From assembly GCF_000820085.1 (NCBI RefSeq), contig NZ_CDBN01000023.1:1-59685 (forward strand): 59,685 nt of DNA, read 5' to 3'. Shown here piece after piece: positions 8,465 through 17,800 of the stretch. Position 1 is the stretch's first letter. Each line of letters opens with the position of its first letter. The notes under the pieces were generated by a model. The model did not search any database, was not told where the DNA came from, and saw nothing but the letters and a program-made list of their open reading frames with translations. The DNA is from Aeromonas sanarellii (lineage in GTDB: Bacteria; Pseudomonadota; Gammaproteobacteria; Enterobacterales; Aeromonadaceae). A program made the translations under genes and the position numbers.

Positions 8465-8863
8465 ATGACCAAATCCAAGGATGAGAGCCGTACCTTCAGC
8501 ATCAGCGAACTGGCCCGCGAGTTCGATGTGACCACCCGCAGCATCCGCTTCTACGAGGATCAGGGGTTGCTGAACCCGACCCGCCAGGGGCAGACCCGGA
8601 TCTACAGCCGTCAGGACAGGGTACGCCTCAAGCTGACCCTGCGCGGCAAGCGGCTGGGCTTCAGCCTGGCGGACATTCGCGAGCTGTTCGATCTCTACGA
8701 CGCGGACAAGAGCAGCCGCTCCCAGTTGCAGACCATGCTGGGACTGGTGGCCGACAAGCGGGAGACGCTGCAGCAGCAGCTCGAAGACATTCAGATGGTG
8801 CTGCTGGAGCTGGAGGCGGCCGAGCAGCGCTGCCGACAGGCCCTGGCCCAGCTGGGCGCCTGA
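8465..8863 (+). CDS. MerR-family transcriptional regulator, LiuR-like
   Basis: A 132-residue MerR-family protein. The winged helix (FSISELAREFDVTTRSIRFY) is at residues 13-32, followed by RQGQTRIYSRQDRVRLKLTLRGKRLGFSLADI and a C-terminal coiled coil rich in Gln and Leu. The lack of effector cysteines argues against a metal sensor. The sequence closely resembles LiuR, regulator of leucine/isovalerate degradation in gammaproteobacteria. It is transcribed divergently from the thiolase, its likely target. No convincing ribosome site is visible upstream of the ATG. Confidence 0.8.
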   Translation: MTKSKDESRTFSISELAREFDVTTRSIRFYEDQGLLNPTRQGQTRIYSRQDRVRLKLTLRGKRLGFSLADIRELFDLYDADKSSRSQLQTMLGLVADKRETLQQQLEDIQMVLLELEAAEQRCRQALAQLGA

Positions 8864-8904
8864 ACTCGGGGCGTTCGCCCGGGCTGACGGAGAACACGGG
8901 GAAA

Positions 8905-8940
8905 AGAAGAGGGAGGCACTTGGCCTCCCTCTTCTGTTTA
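8905..8940. terminator. Bidirectional terminator between liuR-like gene and DAACS symporter
   Basis: A perfect 13-bp stem (AGAAGAGGGAGGC at 8905-8917, complement 8923-8935) with a 5-base loop. A4 on its left side gives a T-run for the minus-strand symporter transcript. Confidence 0.8.
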
Positions 8941-8957
8941 TCACGCCTGGCCCGGTA

Positions 8958-10202
8958 TCAGGCCTCCTTGCTCCAGCGATCCGGATCGTAATCCGGGCTG
9001 TAGCGATCGACGATGATGGCGCAGGCCGCATCGCCGGTGATGTTCAGCGCGGTCCGGATCATGTCGAACAGGCGATCCAGCGCGAACAGCAGCGGCAGAC
9101 CCTCGATGGGGATCCCGGCCGCCAGCAGCACGGCGACCACCAGGAAGCTCGGGCCCGGCACGCCGGCCTGACCGATGGCACCCAGGGTGGAGGTGACGAT
9201 GATCGCCGCCCAGGCTCCCATGGAGAGATCGATGTTGTAGACCTGGGCGAAGAAGATGGCGACCAGGCCGTAATAGATGGCATTGCCGCTCATGTTGATG
9301 GTGGCGCCGAGCGGCAGCACGAAGGACGCGGTGGCGTTGGTCACCTTCAGATCGCGCTCGCAGGTCTCCATGTTGACCGGCAGGGTCGCCATGGACGAGG
9401 CGGTGGAGAAGGCCACGATCTGCGGCTTCTTCATCGCCGAGAAGTACTTGCGTACCGGCGTGTTGGAGAAGAACGCGATGAGCAGCGGATAGACCACGAA
9501 GCCGAAGATCAGGATGGCGGCGACATAGACCACGAACAGCTTGAGCACCAGGGTCAGCACGTCGAAGCCATAGGTGCCGATGGCGTCGGCCATCAGGCCG
9601 AATACCCCGATGGGGGCAATCAGCATCACCTTGTTGATCATCCAGACGAAGGCGTCCACCAGGGTGTTGAGCCCGTCCACCAGCGGCTTGGCGCGCTCGC
9701 GGGGCTGCTTGGCCAGGGCGATGCCGAGGAACATGCAGAACACCAGGATCTGCAGGATGTTCGCCTCGTTCAGGGCGCTGAACACGTTGGTCGGGATCAT
9801 GCCGAGCAGGGTGGCGATCGCATCGGGCAGTTCGCCCTTGTCGGCGTAGTCACCGGAGAACATGGCCGCGGTGGAGCCGAAGTCCACGCCGACGCCGGGC
9901 TTGAAGATCTGCCCCATCACCAGGGCCAGGAACACCGCCAGGGCTGAGGTAATGAGGAAGAAGGCGAGCGTGGTCACCCCTATCTTGCCCGCGGCGGGGC
10001 TCGCGCCCAGGTTGGCGGCACCGGACAGGATGGCGACCGCCACCAGCGGGATCACCAGCATCTTGATCAACTGGATAAACAGGGTGCCGAGCGGCGCAAA
10101 CACCGTGGCCTGCTCTCCCATGAGCGCCCCCGCCAGCGCACCCAGCACCATGGCAACCACGACCTGGAAGCCGATATTTTTGATTAATCCTTTCGTTAAC
10201 AC
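8958..10202 (-). CDS. Dicarboxylate/amino acid:cation symporter (DAACS family)
   Basis: A 414-residue multi-pass inner-membrane carrier. Diagnostic motifs are the re-entrant hairpin FSTASSMATLPVNM, the unwound helix motif ATASFVLPLGATINMSG and the second hairpin GQAGVPGPSFLVV. The family couples Na+ or H+ entry to uptake of glutamate, aspartate, serine or C4-dicarboxylates; the substrate cannot be settled from sequence alone. The start is GTG (10202), supported by AAGGAACA eight bases upstream. It is divergent from ppnP across 269 bp. Serine is an appealing substrate given the serine dehydratase genes nearby, but this is inference only. Confidence 0.9.
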   Translation of the reverse strand: MLTKGLIKNIGFQVVVAMVLGALAGALMGEQATVFAPLGTLFIQLIKMLVIPLVAVAILSGAANLGASPAAGKIGVTTLAFFLITSALAVFLALVMGQIFKPGVGVDFGSTAAMFSGDYADKGELPDAIATLLGMIPTNVFSALNEANILQILVFCMFLGIALAKQPRERAKPLVDGLNTLVDAFVWMINKVMLIAPIGVFGLMADAIGTYGFDVLTLVLKLFVVYVAAILIFGFVVYPLLIAFFSNTPVRKYFSAMKKPQIVAFSTASSMATLPVNMETCERDLKVTNATASFVLPLGATINMSGNAIYYGLVAIFFAQVYNIDLSMGAWAAIIVTSTLGAIGQAGVPGPSFLVVAVLLAAGIPIEGLPLLFALDRLFDMIRTALNITGDAACAIIVDRYSPDYDPDRWSKEA

Positions 10203-10443
10203 AGAATGTTCCTTTATTTAGCAATTACTCACACTTTTGCAGCGTAAATGACCACCCAGAGCGTCAAATCCTCTCCATTGCTCTGGCGGTGCGCTTTATC
10301 TCATATTTGCATGCCGTTTAACATCCCGATTCCTGAACGGATCGAATTTTTCATATCTCCGAAAAAACGGGGCCTCATAGGAACCTCATCGGTTTTCACC
10401 TATTTCACCATGACAAAGACCAAAACAGTGTGCTACGTTGACC

Positions 10444-10459
10444 TTGCAAACGTGCATAC
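10444..10459 (+). promoter_or_regulatory. PurR/LacI-family-like half-site upstream of ppnP
   Basis: TTGCAAACG matches the left half of the PurR consensus (ANGCAANCGNTTNCNT), while the right half (TGCATAC) is poor. It lies about 12 bp upstream of ppnP, a nucleoside phosphorylase gene, where purine-linked control would make sense. Confidence 0.25.
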
Positions 10460-10471
10460 AGGGAAGAAAAG

Positions 10472-10756
10472 ATGCTGAAAGTTAACGAGTATTTTGACGG
10501 AAATGTTAAATCTATCGGTTTCGAGCAAAAAGGCGAGAAGGCCACGGTCGGTGTGATGGAAGCGGGTGAGTACCTGTTCAACACCGCCGCCCCGGAACGC
10601 ATGACGGTGATCAAGGGCGCCCTCACCATCCAGCTGGCCGACGAGGATGAGTGGCACACCTACCATCAGGGCGAGTCCTTCGACGTGGCCGGTCACTCCT
10701 CGTTCAAGCTGGAAGTGAAGATCGCCACCGCCTATCTGTGCGAGTTCCTCGACTGA
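10472..10756 (+). CDS. ppnP: Pyrimidine/purine nucleoside phosphorylase PpnP (DUF1255)
   Basis: A 94-residue single-domain cupin of the PpnP/YaiE (DUF1255) family at its normal length. Characteristic segments are VNEYFDGNVKSIGFE at the N-terminus, GVMEAGEYLFNTAAPE in the middle and YHQGESFDVAGHSSFKLEV near the C-terminus. E. coli PpnP phosphorolyses a broad range of nucleosides to base and ribose-1-phosphate in the cytoplasm. A GGGAAGA site precedes the ATG. It stands alone between a divergent symporter and the serine dehydratase gene. Confidence 0.93.
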   Translation: MLKVNEYFDGNVKSIGFEQKGEKATVGVMEAGEYLFNTAAPERMTVIKGALTIQLADEDEWHTYHQGESFDVAGHSSFKLEVKIATAYLCEFLD

Positions 10757-10913
10757 TGGCGTCACGGGCGCCGTGGGATGCCGGATCGGCTCTCATGGCG
10801 CTCTTCACCCTGACCCCATTTTCGCACCGCCATCACACCCCGCCCTTTCCCCCCTTTTCAACGACTACAAAAAATTTACAATGTTTAGACGAAATCCATA
10901 ATTGGAGTACGTC

Positions 10914-12296
10914 ATGATCAGTGTCTTCGACCTGTTTTCCATCGGGATAGGCCCCTCCTCCTCCCATACCGTGGGGCCGATGCGGGCCGCCTTCGCCTTC
11001 GTCCACGCCCTCAAGCAGAACGCACTCCTCTCCCGTACCGGGCGCGTCGTCACCGAGTGTTACGGCTCACTGGGTCAGACCGGCAAGGGGCACGGCACCG
11101 GCAAGGCCATCATCCTGGGGCTGGCGGGTTTTGAACCCGAGTCCGTGGATATCGAAGCCATTCCCGCCTTCCTCGACCAGGTGGAGCACAGCCAGAGCCT
11201 GCACCTCGGGGGGGAACAGCCGAGCCAGTTTCCCCGGGTCGGCGCCATCCTCTTCAACCGGCGCAAGACCCTGCCCGCCCACTCCAACGGCATGACGTTG
11301 CGTGCCTTCGACGGCGAGACCCTGATCTTCGAGCAGACCTACTACTCCATCGGCGGCGGCTTCATCATCGAGGAGAGCCACTTCGCCAATGCCCGGGAAG
11401 AGGCCGCCCGCTTCGATGCCGCCCACCCCATCCCCTACCCGTTCGAGAGCGGTGCCGAGCTGCTGGCCCAGTGTCAGGAGAGCGGCCTCTCCATCTCGGG
11501 GTTGATGCTGGCCAACGAGAAGGTGTTTCGCAGCGAGGCGGAGATAAAGGCGGGCCTGCGCAAGATCTGGCAGGCGATGCAGAGCTGTGTCGAGCGCGGT
11601 TGCAGGAGCGAGGGGGTGCTGCCCGGCGGCCTCAAGGTGAAGCGCCGGGCCCCCGCCCTCTATCGCCAGCTCTGTGGCGAGACCAGCTTCAACAAGGATC
11701 CCCTGATGGTGATGGAGTGGGTGGACCTGTTTGCCCTGGCCGTCAACGAGGAGAACGCCGCCGGCGGCCGGGTGGTGACGGCCCCCACCAACGGCGCCGC
11801 CGGCATCATCCCCGCCGTGCTGCACTACTATGATCGCTTCGTGCGCAAGGTGGATGACGATCTGCTGATGCAGTACTTCCTCACCGCCGCCGCCATCGGC
11901 ATCCTCTACAAGAAGAACGCCTCCCTGTCGGGGGCGGAGGTGGGCTGCCAGGGCGAGGTGGGCGTCGCCTGCTCCATGGCCGCCGGCGCCCTGGCCGAGC
12001 TGCTGGGGGCCAGCCCCGCCATCGTCGAAAATGCCGCCGAGATCGGCATGGAGCACAACTTAGGTTTGACGTGCGATCCCATCGGCGGCCTGGTGCAGGT
12101 GCCCTGCATCGAGCGCAACGCCATGGGGGCGGTCAAGGCGATCAATGCCGCCCGGCTCGCCCTGCGCGGCACAGGCGAACACAAGGTGTCCCTGGACAAG
12201 GTGATCAGAACCATGTGGGAGACCGGCAACGACATGAAGACCAAATACAAGGAAACCGCCCGTGGCGGCCTCGCCGTCAACATCACCGAATGTTAA
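10914..12296 (+). CDS. sdaA: L-serine ammonia-lyase, iron-sulfur type, copy 1
   Basis: A 460-residue single-chain L-serine dehydratase that deaminates serine to pyruvate and ammonia. The N-terminal beta domain (about 1-155) starts [20 protein letters not shown]; the C-terminal alpha domain carries [21 protein letters not shown]. The three cysteines expected to ligate the [4Fe-4S] cluster are at 345, 387 and 398, with spacing 42 and 11 as in E. coli SdaA. The ATG at 10914 is preceded by TTGGAG. A terminator follows and a paralog lies 285 bp downstream. Copies may differ in affinity or regulation; the symbol fits either. Confidence 0.9.
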   Translation: MISVFDLFSIGIGPSSSHTVGPMRAAFAFVHALKQNALLSRTGRVVTECYGSLGQTGKGHGTGKAIILGLAGFEPESVDIEAIPAFLDQVEHSQSLHLGGEQPSQFPRVGAILFNRRKTLPAHSNGMTLRAFDGETLIFEQTYYSIGGGFIIEESHFANAREEAARFDAAHPIPYPFESGAELLAQCQESGLSISGLMLANEKVFRSEAEIKAGLRKIWQAMQSCVERGCRSEGVLPGGLKVKRRAPALYRQLCGETSFNKDPLMVMEWVDLFALAVNEENAAGGRVVTAPTNGAAGIIPAVLHYYDRFVRKVDDDLLMQYFLTAAAIGILYKKNASLSGAEVGCQGEVGVACSMAAGALAELLGASPAIVENAAEIGMEHNLGLTCDPIGGLVQVPCIERNAMGAVKAINAARLALRGTGEHKVSLDKVIRTMWETGNDMKTKYKETARGGLAVNITEC

Positions 12297-12330
12297 TGCG
12301 CCGTAAACCAGCCACATACGACACTCAACT

Positions 12331-12357
12331 ACCCGGCCTTGCCGGGTATTTTTTTGC
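12331..12357 (+). terminator. Rho-independent terminator after first serine dehydratase
   Basis: ACCCGGC/GCCGGGT stem with a short CTT loop followed by a run of T (12348-12355). Confidence 0.85.
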
Positions 12358-12369
12358 AAAACGTTTGCA
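12355..12369. promoter_or_regulatory. Palindromic TGCAAA-ACG-TTTGCA site
   Basis: Perfect 6-bp arms flank a 3-base centre just after the terminator T-run and about 210 bp upstream of the second serine dehydratase. It resembles operators of LacI-family regulators (its right half fits the PurR consensus). The protein that binds is unknown. Confidence 0.35.
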
Positions 12370-12385
12370 TGGCGCTTAACAAAAT

Positions 12386-12487
12386 GGATAACCATCAAAA
12401 TAAATTTTATACTCGCGCCGCGAATTCAACAAAAATAGATCTGTTTCAACTTTTTTTAGGCATAGAGCCGTTACACTGTGGTTATCC
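12386..12487. repeat. Spaced 9-bp inverted repeat upstream of second serine dehydratase
   Basis: GGATAACCA at 12386-12394 and its exact complement TGGTTATCC at 12479-12487 are 84 bases apart, flanking an AT-rich presumed promoter region. It could be a pair of operator half-sites or chance. Confidence 0.3.
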
Positions 12488-12521
12488 GGTTCCCTGGCCT
12501 TTGTGACGACAGACCCGTCCC

Positions 12522-12584
12522 ATGGATCCCCTTTCTGCGAGCGGGCATGGCGCCCCCTTCTACCCTGAGGTAATTGTTACATGA
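12522..12584 (+). CDS. Possible 20-residue leader peptide overlapping second serine dehydratase
   Basis: An ATG at 12522 opens a 20-codon frame ([20 protein letters not shown]) whose TGA overlaps the ATG of the downstream gene as ATGA, an arrangement used for translational coupling. No good ribosome site is seen ahead of it, and it could be chance. Confidence 0.2.
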   Translation: MDPLSASGHGAPFYPEVIVT

Positions 12585-13951
12585 TCAGCGTTTTTGATAT
12601 TTTCAAAATCGGTGTTGGCCCCTCCTCTTCCCACACTGTCGGCCCCATGAAGGCTGCCAAACAGTTCGTGGATGAACTGCGTGCTGGCGGCAAGATCCGT
12701 GACATCACCCGGATCCAGGTCGATGTCTACGGCTCCCTCTCCTGGACCGGCAAGGGCCACCACACGGATACCGCCATCATCATGGGCCTGGCGGGCAACC
12801 TGCCGGAAAACGTCGATATCGACGCCATTCCCGAGTTCATCTCCCGGGTCGAGCAGACCGGGCGTCTGCCCATCGGCCTGCACTGCCACACCGTCAGCTT
12901 CCCGAAGGGGGCCATGGTGTTCCATGACGAGGCCCTGCCCCTGCACGAGAACGGCATGAAGCTGACCGCCTTCATCGAAGACGAGGCCATCTACAGCAAG
13001 ACCTACTACTCCATCGGTGGCGGCTTCATCGTCGACGAAGAGAACTTCGGCAAGGGTGACAGCGGCGACATGGCCGTCAGCTACCCGTTCAAGAGCGCGG
13101 CCGAACTGCTCGCCCATTGCGGCCAGAGCGGCCTCTCCATCTCCGCCCTGATGATGGAGAACGAGAAGTGCTTCAACACCCCGGAAGAGATCTACAAGAA
13201 GCTCGGCAAGATCTGGACCACCATGCGTGAAGGGATCGAGCGCGGCTGCCGTACCGAGGGCGTGCTCTCCGGCCCGCTGCGGGTACCGCGCCGTGCCGCA
13301 CCGCTCTATCGCCAGCTGACCACCAACGAGAACCTCTCCAACGATCCCATGAACATCGTGGACTGGGTCAACATGTTCGCCCTGGCGGTGAGCGAGGAGA
13401 ACGCCGCCGGTGGCCGCGTCGTCACCGCGCCGACCAACGGCGCCGCCGGCATCATCCCGGCCGTGCTGGCCTACTATGACAAGTTCATCCAGCCGGTGGG
13501 CCGTGACGAGTACACCCGCTTCTATCTGGCCGCCGCCGCCGTCGGCATGCTCTACAAGATGAACGCCTCCATCTCCGGCGCCGAAGTGGGCTGCCAGGGC
13601 GAGGTCGGCGTCTCCTGCTCCATGGCCGCCGCCGGTCTGACCGAACTGATGGGCGGCAGCCCGGAGCACGTCTGCGAAGCGGCCGAGATCGGCATGGAGC
13701 ACAACCTGGGGCTGACCTGCGACCCGGTCGCCGGCCAGGTACAGGTACCCTGCATCGAACGCAACGCCATCGCCGCCATGAAGGCCGTCAACGCCTCCCG
13801 CATGGCCCTGCGCCGCACCTCCAAGCCGCGGGTGTCCCTCGACAAGGTGATCGAGACCATGTACATCACCGGCAAGGACATGGACTCCAAGTACCGCGAG
13901 ACTTCCCGCGGTGGCCTGGCCATCAAGGTGATGCAGGTTGCCTGTGACTAA
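12581..13951 (+). CDS. sdaA: L-serine ammonia-lyase, iron-sulfur type, copy 2
   Basis: A 456-residue paralog of the upstream gene with the same domain order and start ([19 protein letters not shown]). Predicted cluster cysteines are at 338, 380 and 391, with spacing of 42 and 11 as in copy 1, so it should be active. A TGAGGTAA ribosome site lies upstream. It has its own AT-rich upstream region with palindromes and its own terminator, so the two copies are probably controlled separately. The codon use is more even and optimal-looking than in copy 1, which may indicate higher expression; this is an impression, not a calculation. Confidence 0.9.
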   Translation: MISVFDIFKIGVGPSSSHTVGPMKAAKQFVDELRAGGKIRDITRIQVDVYGSLSWTGKGHHTDTAIIMGLAGNLPENVDIDAIPEFISRVEQTGRLPIGLHCHTVSFPKGAMVFHDEALPLHENGMKLTAFIEDEAIYSKTYYSIGGGFIVDEENFGKGDSGDMAVSYPFKSAAELLAHCGQSGLSISALMMENEKCFNTPEEIYKKLGKIWTTMREGIERGCRTEGVLSGPLRVPRRAAPLYRQLTTNENLSNDPMNIVDWVNMFALAVSEENAAGGRVVTAPTNGAAGIIPAVLAYYDKFIQPVGRDEYTRFYLAAAAVGMLYKMNASISGAEVGCQGEVGVSCSMAAAGLTELMGGSPEHVCEAAEIGMEHNLGLTCDPVAGQVQVPCIERNAIAAMKAVNASRMALRRTSKPRVSLDKVIETMYITGKDMDSKYRETSRGGLAIKVMQVACD

Positions 13952-13976
13952 ATCCGGATTGCGATGACATGAAGAG

Positions 13977-14002
13977 AGCGGGATATATTCCCGCTTTTTT
14001 TT
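13977..14002 (+). terminator. Rho-independent terminator after second serine dehydratase
   Basis: AGCGGGA/TCCCGCT stem, TATAT loop, followed by eight T. Confidence 0.9.
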
Positions 14003-14140
14003 GGTCGTTATTTCCCGGGCTTGCTGAGCAAAGCCCTTGATTAAGGCGAGTTTGATAGAGAAGCAAAGAGAAAAAACAGGCGACAAGCGGCCCGATGCGG
14101 GTGGCCATGAGGGGTGGGTCAGTGAGGGAGCAAGAGGCGA

Positions 14141-15100
14141 CTATTCCCCGATGCGATCGGCCAGGGTGCCGACGGCCACCACGAAATAGGGGGAGCGGTT
14201 CCAGTGACGCAGCACCCGGTAATTGTCGTAGGCGAGGTAGCTGCGCCCGTGAATATCGTCGGGGCGGATGAGGGAGGCCTGCATGTCGGCCTTCGGCAGC
14301 GGCGAGCCATCCAGCCGACGCACCCCGAGGGCCTGCCAGGCCGAGAGCGGCTTGCGGGTCTCAAGCCCCAGCAGGGCAGGATCGAGATCGCCGGGCACCC
14401 TCACCCGCCGACCCCAGGTCTCGTCCTCGCGCCAGCCGTTCCGGTGCAGATAATTGGCAGCGGATCCAAAGACATCCGCGAGATTTCCCCACAGATCCTT
14501 CCTGCCATCCCCGTCCTGATCCACCGCGTATGCGAGGAAGGAGGAGGGCATGAACTGCACCTGCCCCATGGCCCCCGCCCAGGATCCCTTGAAGGCCGCC
14601 GGGCTCACATGCCCCTGCTCCAGGATGCGAAGGGCATCGAACAGTTGATCCTTGAAGAAGGCTTCCCGTCGCCCGTCCCAGGCCAGGGTCGCCAGGGAGG
14701 AGATCAGCGGGAAATTACCGGTCAATTTGCCGAAATTGGTTTCAATTCCCCACAGGGCGACAATAAAACGGGGTTGCACCCCATATTCACGGCCTATTTT
14801 TGTGAGCAGCGGCAAATGCTGGCGATATAAGGCGTTGGCTTGCTTGACTTTCCATTCCGGCACCGCGCGGGGAATATATGTGTCCAGCGTCAATTTGAAT
14901 TCCGGCTGGTTTTTATCGTGCCGGATCGCTGCCTCGATGAGGCGGACATCGGCAAAGGCGGCCTGCACGGTGGCGGCCGGGATCCCGACTGCCACCGCCT
15001 CCTGTTTGAGGCCCTCGACATAGCGTGCGAAGTCGGGGCTGGCCTGCAGTGGCGCGCTCAACAAACCGCCGAGCAATAGCAGCGCCAGCAGACCCCGCAT
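14141..15100 (-). CDS. Lytic murein transglycosylase, MltB family
   Basis: A 319-residue SLT_2/MltB-type enzyme that cleaves the MurNAc-GlcNAc bond of peptidoglycan with 1,6-anhydro product. A signal peptide (MRGLLALLLLGGLLSAPLQA) lacks a lipobox Cys, so the protein should be a soluble periplasmic form. The catalytic Glu lies in ALWGIETNFGKLTG, followed by GSWAGAMGQVQFMPSSFL. The ATG overlaps the TGA of ycgL by one base (TGATG), showing co-translation. It lacks the C-terminal peptidoglycan-binding domain found in some MltB paralogs. Confidence 0.88.
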   Translation of the reverse strand: MRGLLALLLLGGLLSAPLQASPDFARYVEGLKQEAVAVGIPAATVQAAFADVRLIEAAIRHDKNQPEFKLTLDTYIPRAVPEWKVKQANALYRQHLPLLTKIGREYGVQPRFIVALWGIETNFGKLTGNFPLISSLATLAWDGRREAFFKDQLFDALRILEQGHVSPAAFKGSWAGAMGQVQFMPSSFLAYAVDQDGDGRKDLWGNLADVFGSAANYLHRNGWREDETWGRRVRVPGDLDPALLGLETRKPLSAWQALGVRRLDGSPLPKADMQASLIRPDDIHGRSYLAYDNYRVLRHWNRSPYFVVAVGTLADRIGE

Positions 15101-15378
15101 CAGGATGAGGCCTTCAATTGCGCCTTGTGCTGCTCCAGCAGGTTTTCCGGCGGGGGCGGTACCTGCAGGTAGAAGCCCTGACTCTTCAGGGCGGCCATCA
15201 CCCGCTCGGTCGAGGCCAGCCCCAGGGGCTTGGCCGGGTCCAGTTTGGTCATCAGGACCAGCTCGGGACGCCCGAAGGTACTCATCAGTGCCTCTGGCAC
15301 CCGGGAAAAGTCCTCTCTTCTTTCAATAAAGAGATAGGTCTCGGCTTTTTTGCGACTTTTATAGACTGCACACAACAT
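15100..15378 (-). CDS. ycgL: YcgL domain-containing protein
   Basis: A 92-residue protein of the YcgL family at usual length, with CAVYKSRKKAETYLFIERR at the N-terminus and the mid-segment LVLMTKLDPAKPLG. The family is a small alpha/beta cytoplasmic fold of unknown biochemical function, often located beside minCDE or an rnd gene. Here it is divergent from minC and coupled by a one-base overlap to the MltB-type transglycosylase gene, a combination suggesting a link to cell-wall growth or division. Confidence 0.88.
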   Translation of the reverse strand: MLCAVYKSRKKAETYLFIERREDFSRVPEALMSTFGRPELVLMTKLDPAKPLGLASTERVMAALKSQGFYLQVPPPPENLLEQHKAQLKASS

Positions 15379-15484
15379 GGAACTTGATATAATCCGACGG
15401 GTTTATTGCCTCTGGTGGTGGCAAACTATAACATCAGGAATTGAATAACAATAACGTATTGCCGTCTCGGTTCGGGGAAGATTC

Positions 15485-16201
15485 ATGGTTGAACGCGATA
15501 ACGAATTGAAAGGGACCACCTTCACTATTTCTGTGTTGCATCTCAGCGATGGCAATCCGGCCCGGATCCGACAACTGCTGGAGGCCAAGGTCGCGCAGGC
15601 CCCCCAGTTTTTTAATTGTGCCCCCCTCGTCCTCAATGTGGAACGCCTCACCGAGATCCCGGATTTCGAACAGCTCAAGGAGCTGGTCGAGTCGGAGGAT
15701 TTCGTGCTGGTCGGCATCACAGGGACCCGGGACGAGGCGATGAAGACGGCGGCCAAGGCGGCCGGTCTCGCGGTGCTGGTCTCGGGCAAGAGCCGCAAGG
15801 CCGAGCCCGTGGCACCCGCGCCGGCCCCCGAACCTGAGGCAACACCAGTCGCCCCCGTTCAGGCCCCCCTGGAGGCGAGCAAGGTCCACGTCGGACCGGT
15901 GCGCTCCGGCCAGCAGATCTATGCCGCCGGCACCTCCCTGGTGGTGCTGGGCTCGGTCAGCCCGGGCGCCGAGGTCATCGCCGACGACAGCATCCATGTT
16001 TATGGCGCCCTGCGTGGCCGTGCCATCGCGGGGGCCAAGGGCAATCCCCAGGCCCGCATTTATTGTCAGCAATTGCAGGCCGAGCTGCTCTCCATCGCGG
16101 GCACTTTCCAGCTCAGCGATGCATTGCCGGCAGGCCTGATCCAAGAGCCAGTCCATATCCGGCTGGACAACGAACAACTTCGTATAGACCGAATCAAATA
16201 G
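15485..16201 (+). CDS. minC: Septum site-determining protein MinC
   Basis: A 238-residue FtsZ inhibitor. The N-terminal domain (about 1-105, FTISVLHLSDGN) blocks FtsZ polymerisation; a Pro/Ala-rich linker (APAPAPEPEATPVAPVQAP, about 107-130) follows; the C-terminal beta-helix (SGQQIYAAGTSLVVLG... to the end) binds MinD. It is first of the minCDE operon, 18 bp from minD. The linker is long and low-complexity. An AT-rich TATAAT hexamer occurs about 90 bp upstream, but a matching -35 is not clear. Confidence 0.95.
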   Translation: MVERDNELKGTTFTISVLHLSDGNPARIRQLLEAKVAQAPQFFNCAPLVLNVERLTEIPDFEQLKELVESEDFVLVGITGTRDEAMKTAAKAAGLAVLVSGKSRKAEPVAPAPAPEPEATPVAPVQAPLEASKVHVGPVRSGQQIYAAGTSLVVLGSVSPGAEVIADDSIHVYGALRGRAIAGAKGNPQARIYCQQLQAELLSIAGTFQLSDALPAGLIQEPVHIRLDNEQLRIDRIK

Positions 16202-16219
16202 AGTTACAAGGAAGCGAGA

Positions 16220-17032
16220 ATGGCGCGAATCATAGTCGTTACATCGGGCAAAGGTGGCGTTGGCAAGACCACAACCAGCGCGGCCCTGAGTACCGGTTTA
16301 GCCCAGCGTGGCCACAAGACAGTGGTCATCGATTTTGACATTGGCCTGAGAAACCTGGATCTCATCATGGGCTGCGAGCGCCGCGTGGTGTATGACTTCG
16401 TCAACGTCATCAACGGGGAAGCCAACCTCAACCAGGCCCTCATCAAGGACAAGCGTTGCGAGAACCTCTTCATCCTGCCCGCCTCCCAGACCCGGGACAA
16501 GGACGCCCTGACCCGTGACGGGGTCGAGAAGATCCTAGATCAGCTGGCGGAGATGAAGTTCGACTACATCGTCTGCGACTCCCCCGCCGGCATCGAGTCT
16601 GGCGCCCTGATGGCGCTCTACTTCGCCGACGAGGCCATCGTCACCACCAACCCGGAAGTCTCTTCCGTGCGCGATTCCGATCGCATCCTCGGCATCCTGG
16701 CCTCCAAGTCCCGCCGTGCCGAGCGTGGCGAGGATCCCATCAAGGAGCACCTGCTGCTGACCCGCTACTGCCCGACCCGCGTCAACCGTGGCGACATGCT
16801 GAGCGTGCAGGACGTGCAGGAGATCCTGGCCATCAAACTGCTCGGGGTGATCCCGGAGTCCCAGGCAGTGCTGCGCGCCTCCAACTCCGGCGAGCCGGTG
16901 ATCCTGGACAAGGAGTCCGATGCCGGTCAGGCCTATGAGGACGCCGTCGCGCGCCTGCTGGGTGACACCAAGGATTTTCGTTTTCTGGAAGAAGAGAAGA
17001 AGGGCTTCTTTAGCCGACTGTTCGGGAGTTAA
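16220..17032 (+). CDS. minD: Septum site-determining ATPase MinD
   Basis: A 270-residue ParA/MinD ATPase at family length. The deviant Walker A motif is at residues 10-17 (GKGGVGKT with signature K11 and catalytic K16), switch I includes [11 protein letters not shown], and the C-terminal amphipathic membrane-targeting helix is [14 protein letters not shown]. It recruits MinC to the membrane and oscillates under MinE control, keeping the division septum at midcell. An AAGGAAGCGAG site precedes it. The stop is 2 bases before the minE start. Confidence 0.97.
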   Translation: MARIIVVTSGKGGVGKTTTSAALSTGLAQRGHKTVVIDFDIGLRNLDLIMGCERRVVYDFVNVINGEANLNQALIKDKRCENLFILPASQTRDKDALTRDGVEKILDQLAEMKFDYIVCDSPAGIESGALMALYFADEAIVTTNPEVSSVRDSDRILGILASKSRRAERGEDPIKEHLLLTRYCPTRVNRGDMLSVQDVQEILAIKLLGVIPESQAVLRASNSGEPVILDKESDAGQAYEDAVARLLGDTKDFRFLEEEKKGFFSRLFGS

Positions 17033-17034
17033 AC

Positions 17035-17301
17035 ATGTCATTATTGGATTATTTTCGTTCCAACAAGAAACAGAACACCGCACAACTGGCCAAAGAGCGG
17101 TTGCAGATCATCGTCGCCCACGAGCGCTCATCCAGAGGGGGGCCGGATTACCTGCCCCAGCTCAAGCAGGACATCCTCGACGTGATCCGCAAATACGTGG
17201 AGATAGACCCTGACAAGATCACGGTCCAGCTCGACAAGAAGAGCGACGAGCTGTCGGTGCTGGAGCTCAACATCACCTTCGCCGACGACAAGAAGGGATG
17301 A
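17035..17301 (+). CDS. minE: Cell division topological specificity factor MinE
   Basis: An 88-residue MinE. The N-terminal amphipathic part ([20 protein letters not shown]) contains the membrane and MinD-contact segment [12 protein letters not shown]; the C-terminal dimerisation domain runs to ITFADDKKG. It stimulates MinD ATPase and drives the pole-to-pole oscillation. It is the last gene of minCDE and is followed by a strong terminator. Confidence 0.97.
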   Translation: MSLLDYFRSNKKQNTAQLAKERLQIIVAHERSSRGGPDYLPQLKQDILDVIRKYVEIDPDKITVQLDKKSDELSVLELNITFADDKKG

Positions 17302-17339
17302 GCTGACGCCCCATGCGCGACCCTTTCCCCCAATGAAGA

Positions 17340-17369
17340 CCGGATCCTTTGCCAGGATCCGGTTTTTAT
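17340..17369 (+). terminator. Rho-independent terminator of minCDE
   Basis: CCGGATCC/GGATCCGG stem with a 7-base loop and T5 (17363-17367). Confidence 0.88.
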
Positions 17370-17473
17370 TGGTGCCGGCACATCTCGCCAAGGGTGACGG
17401 GGGCGGCTAGAATACCGCGCACCACGAGGGCCTGCCGACGGCGCCCCTCCCCATCATCTGGAACACCGAACTT

Positions 17474-17800
17474 ATGTCTTTGCACGACGAAATGCACAGC
17501 GTCGAGGAACTGCTCGACACCGCCCTCGCGCTCTTCATGGAGCTGGCCTCCGACAACCTGCCCGAGCAGGAGATCGCCCGTTTCAACCAGGAGTTCAACG
17601 ACCGCGGCCTGCTGGCGGAAACCGATCCCGCCGATGACTGGGCGGCGGACGTGGGCTTCGAGGTCAGCGATGCCGACTATATCGAGGTCTGGATCGGCCT
17701 TGGCAACGAACAGGAAGAGTACGAACACCTGTTCGCCCGCATGCTGCTCTCCCGCCGCGTCGACGAGAAGTTCTGCCACATCGAATGGCTGCCCCAATAA
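17474..17800 (+). CDS. DUF440 (YciU/HI1450-like) acidic protein, copy 1
   Basis: A 108-residue, strongly acidic protein of the DUF440 family, with [22 protein letters not shown], a central [25 protein letters not shown] and a C-terminal HIEWLPQ. The prototype HI1450 was proposed to mimic double-stranded DNA by its surface charge and bind HU; the cellular role is not established. The stop overlaps the start of mtgA by 16 bases, so the two are co-translated. A second family member lies downstream of mtgA. The ribosome site is weak. Confidence 0.85.
   Translation: MSLHDEMHSVEELLDTALALFMELASDNLPEQEIARFNQEFNDRGLLAETDPADDWAADVGFEVSDADYIEVWIGLGNEQEEYEHLFARMLLSRRVDEKFCHIEWLPQ

Noticed and set aside
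10756..10917. Small plus-strand frame between ppnP and the serine dehydratase
   Set aside because: Proline- and histidine-rich product, no ribosome site, overlaps the following gene's start.
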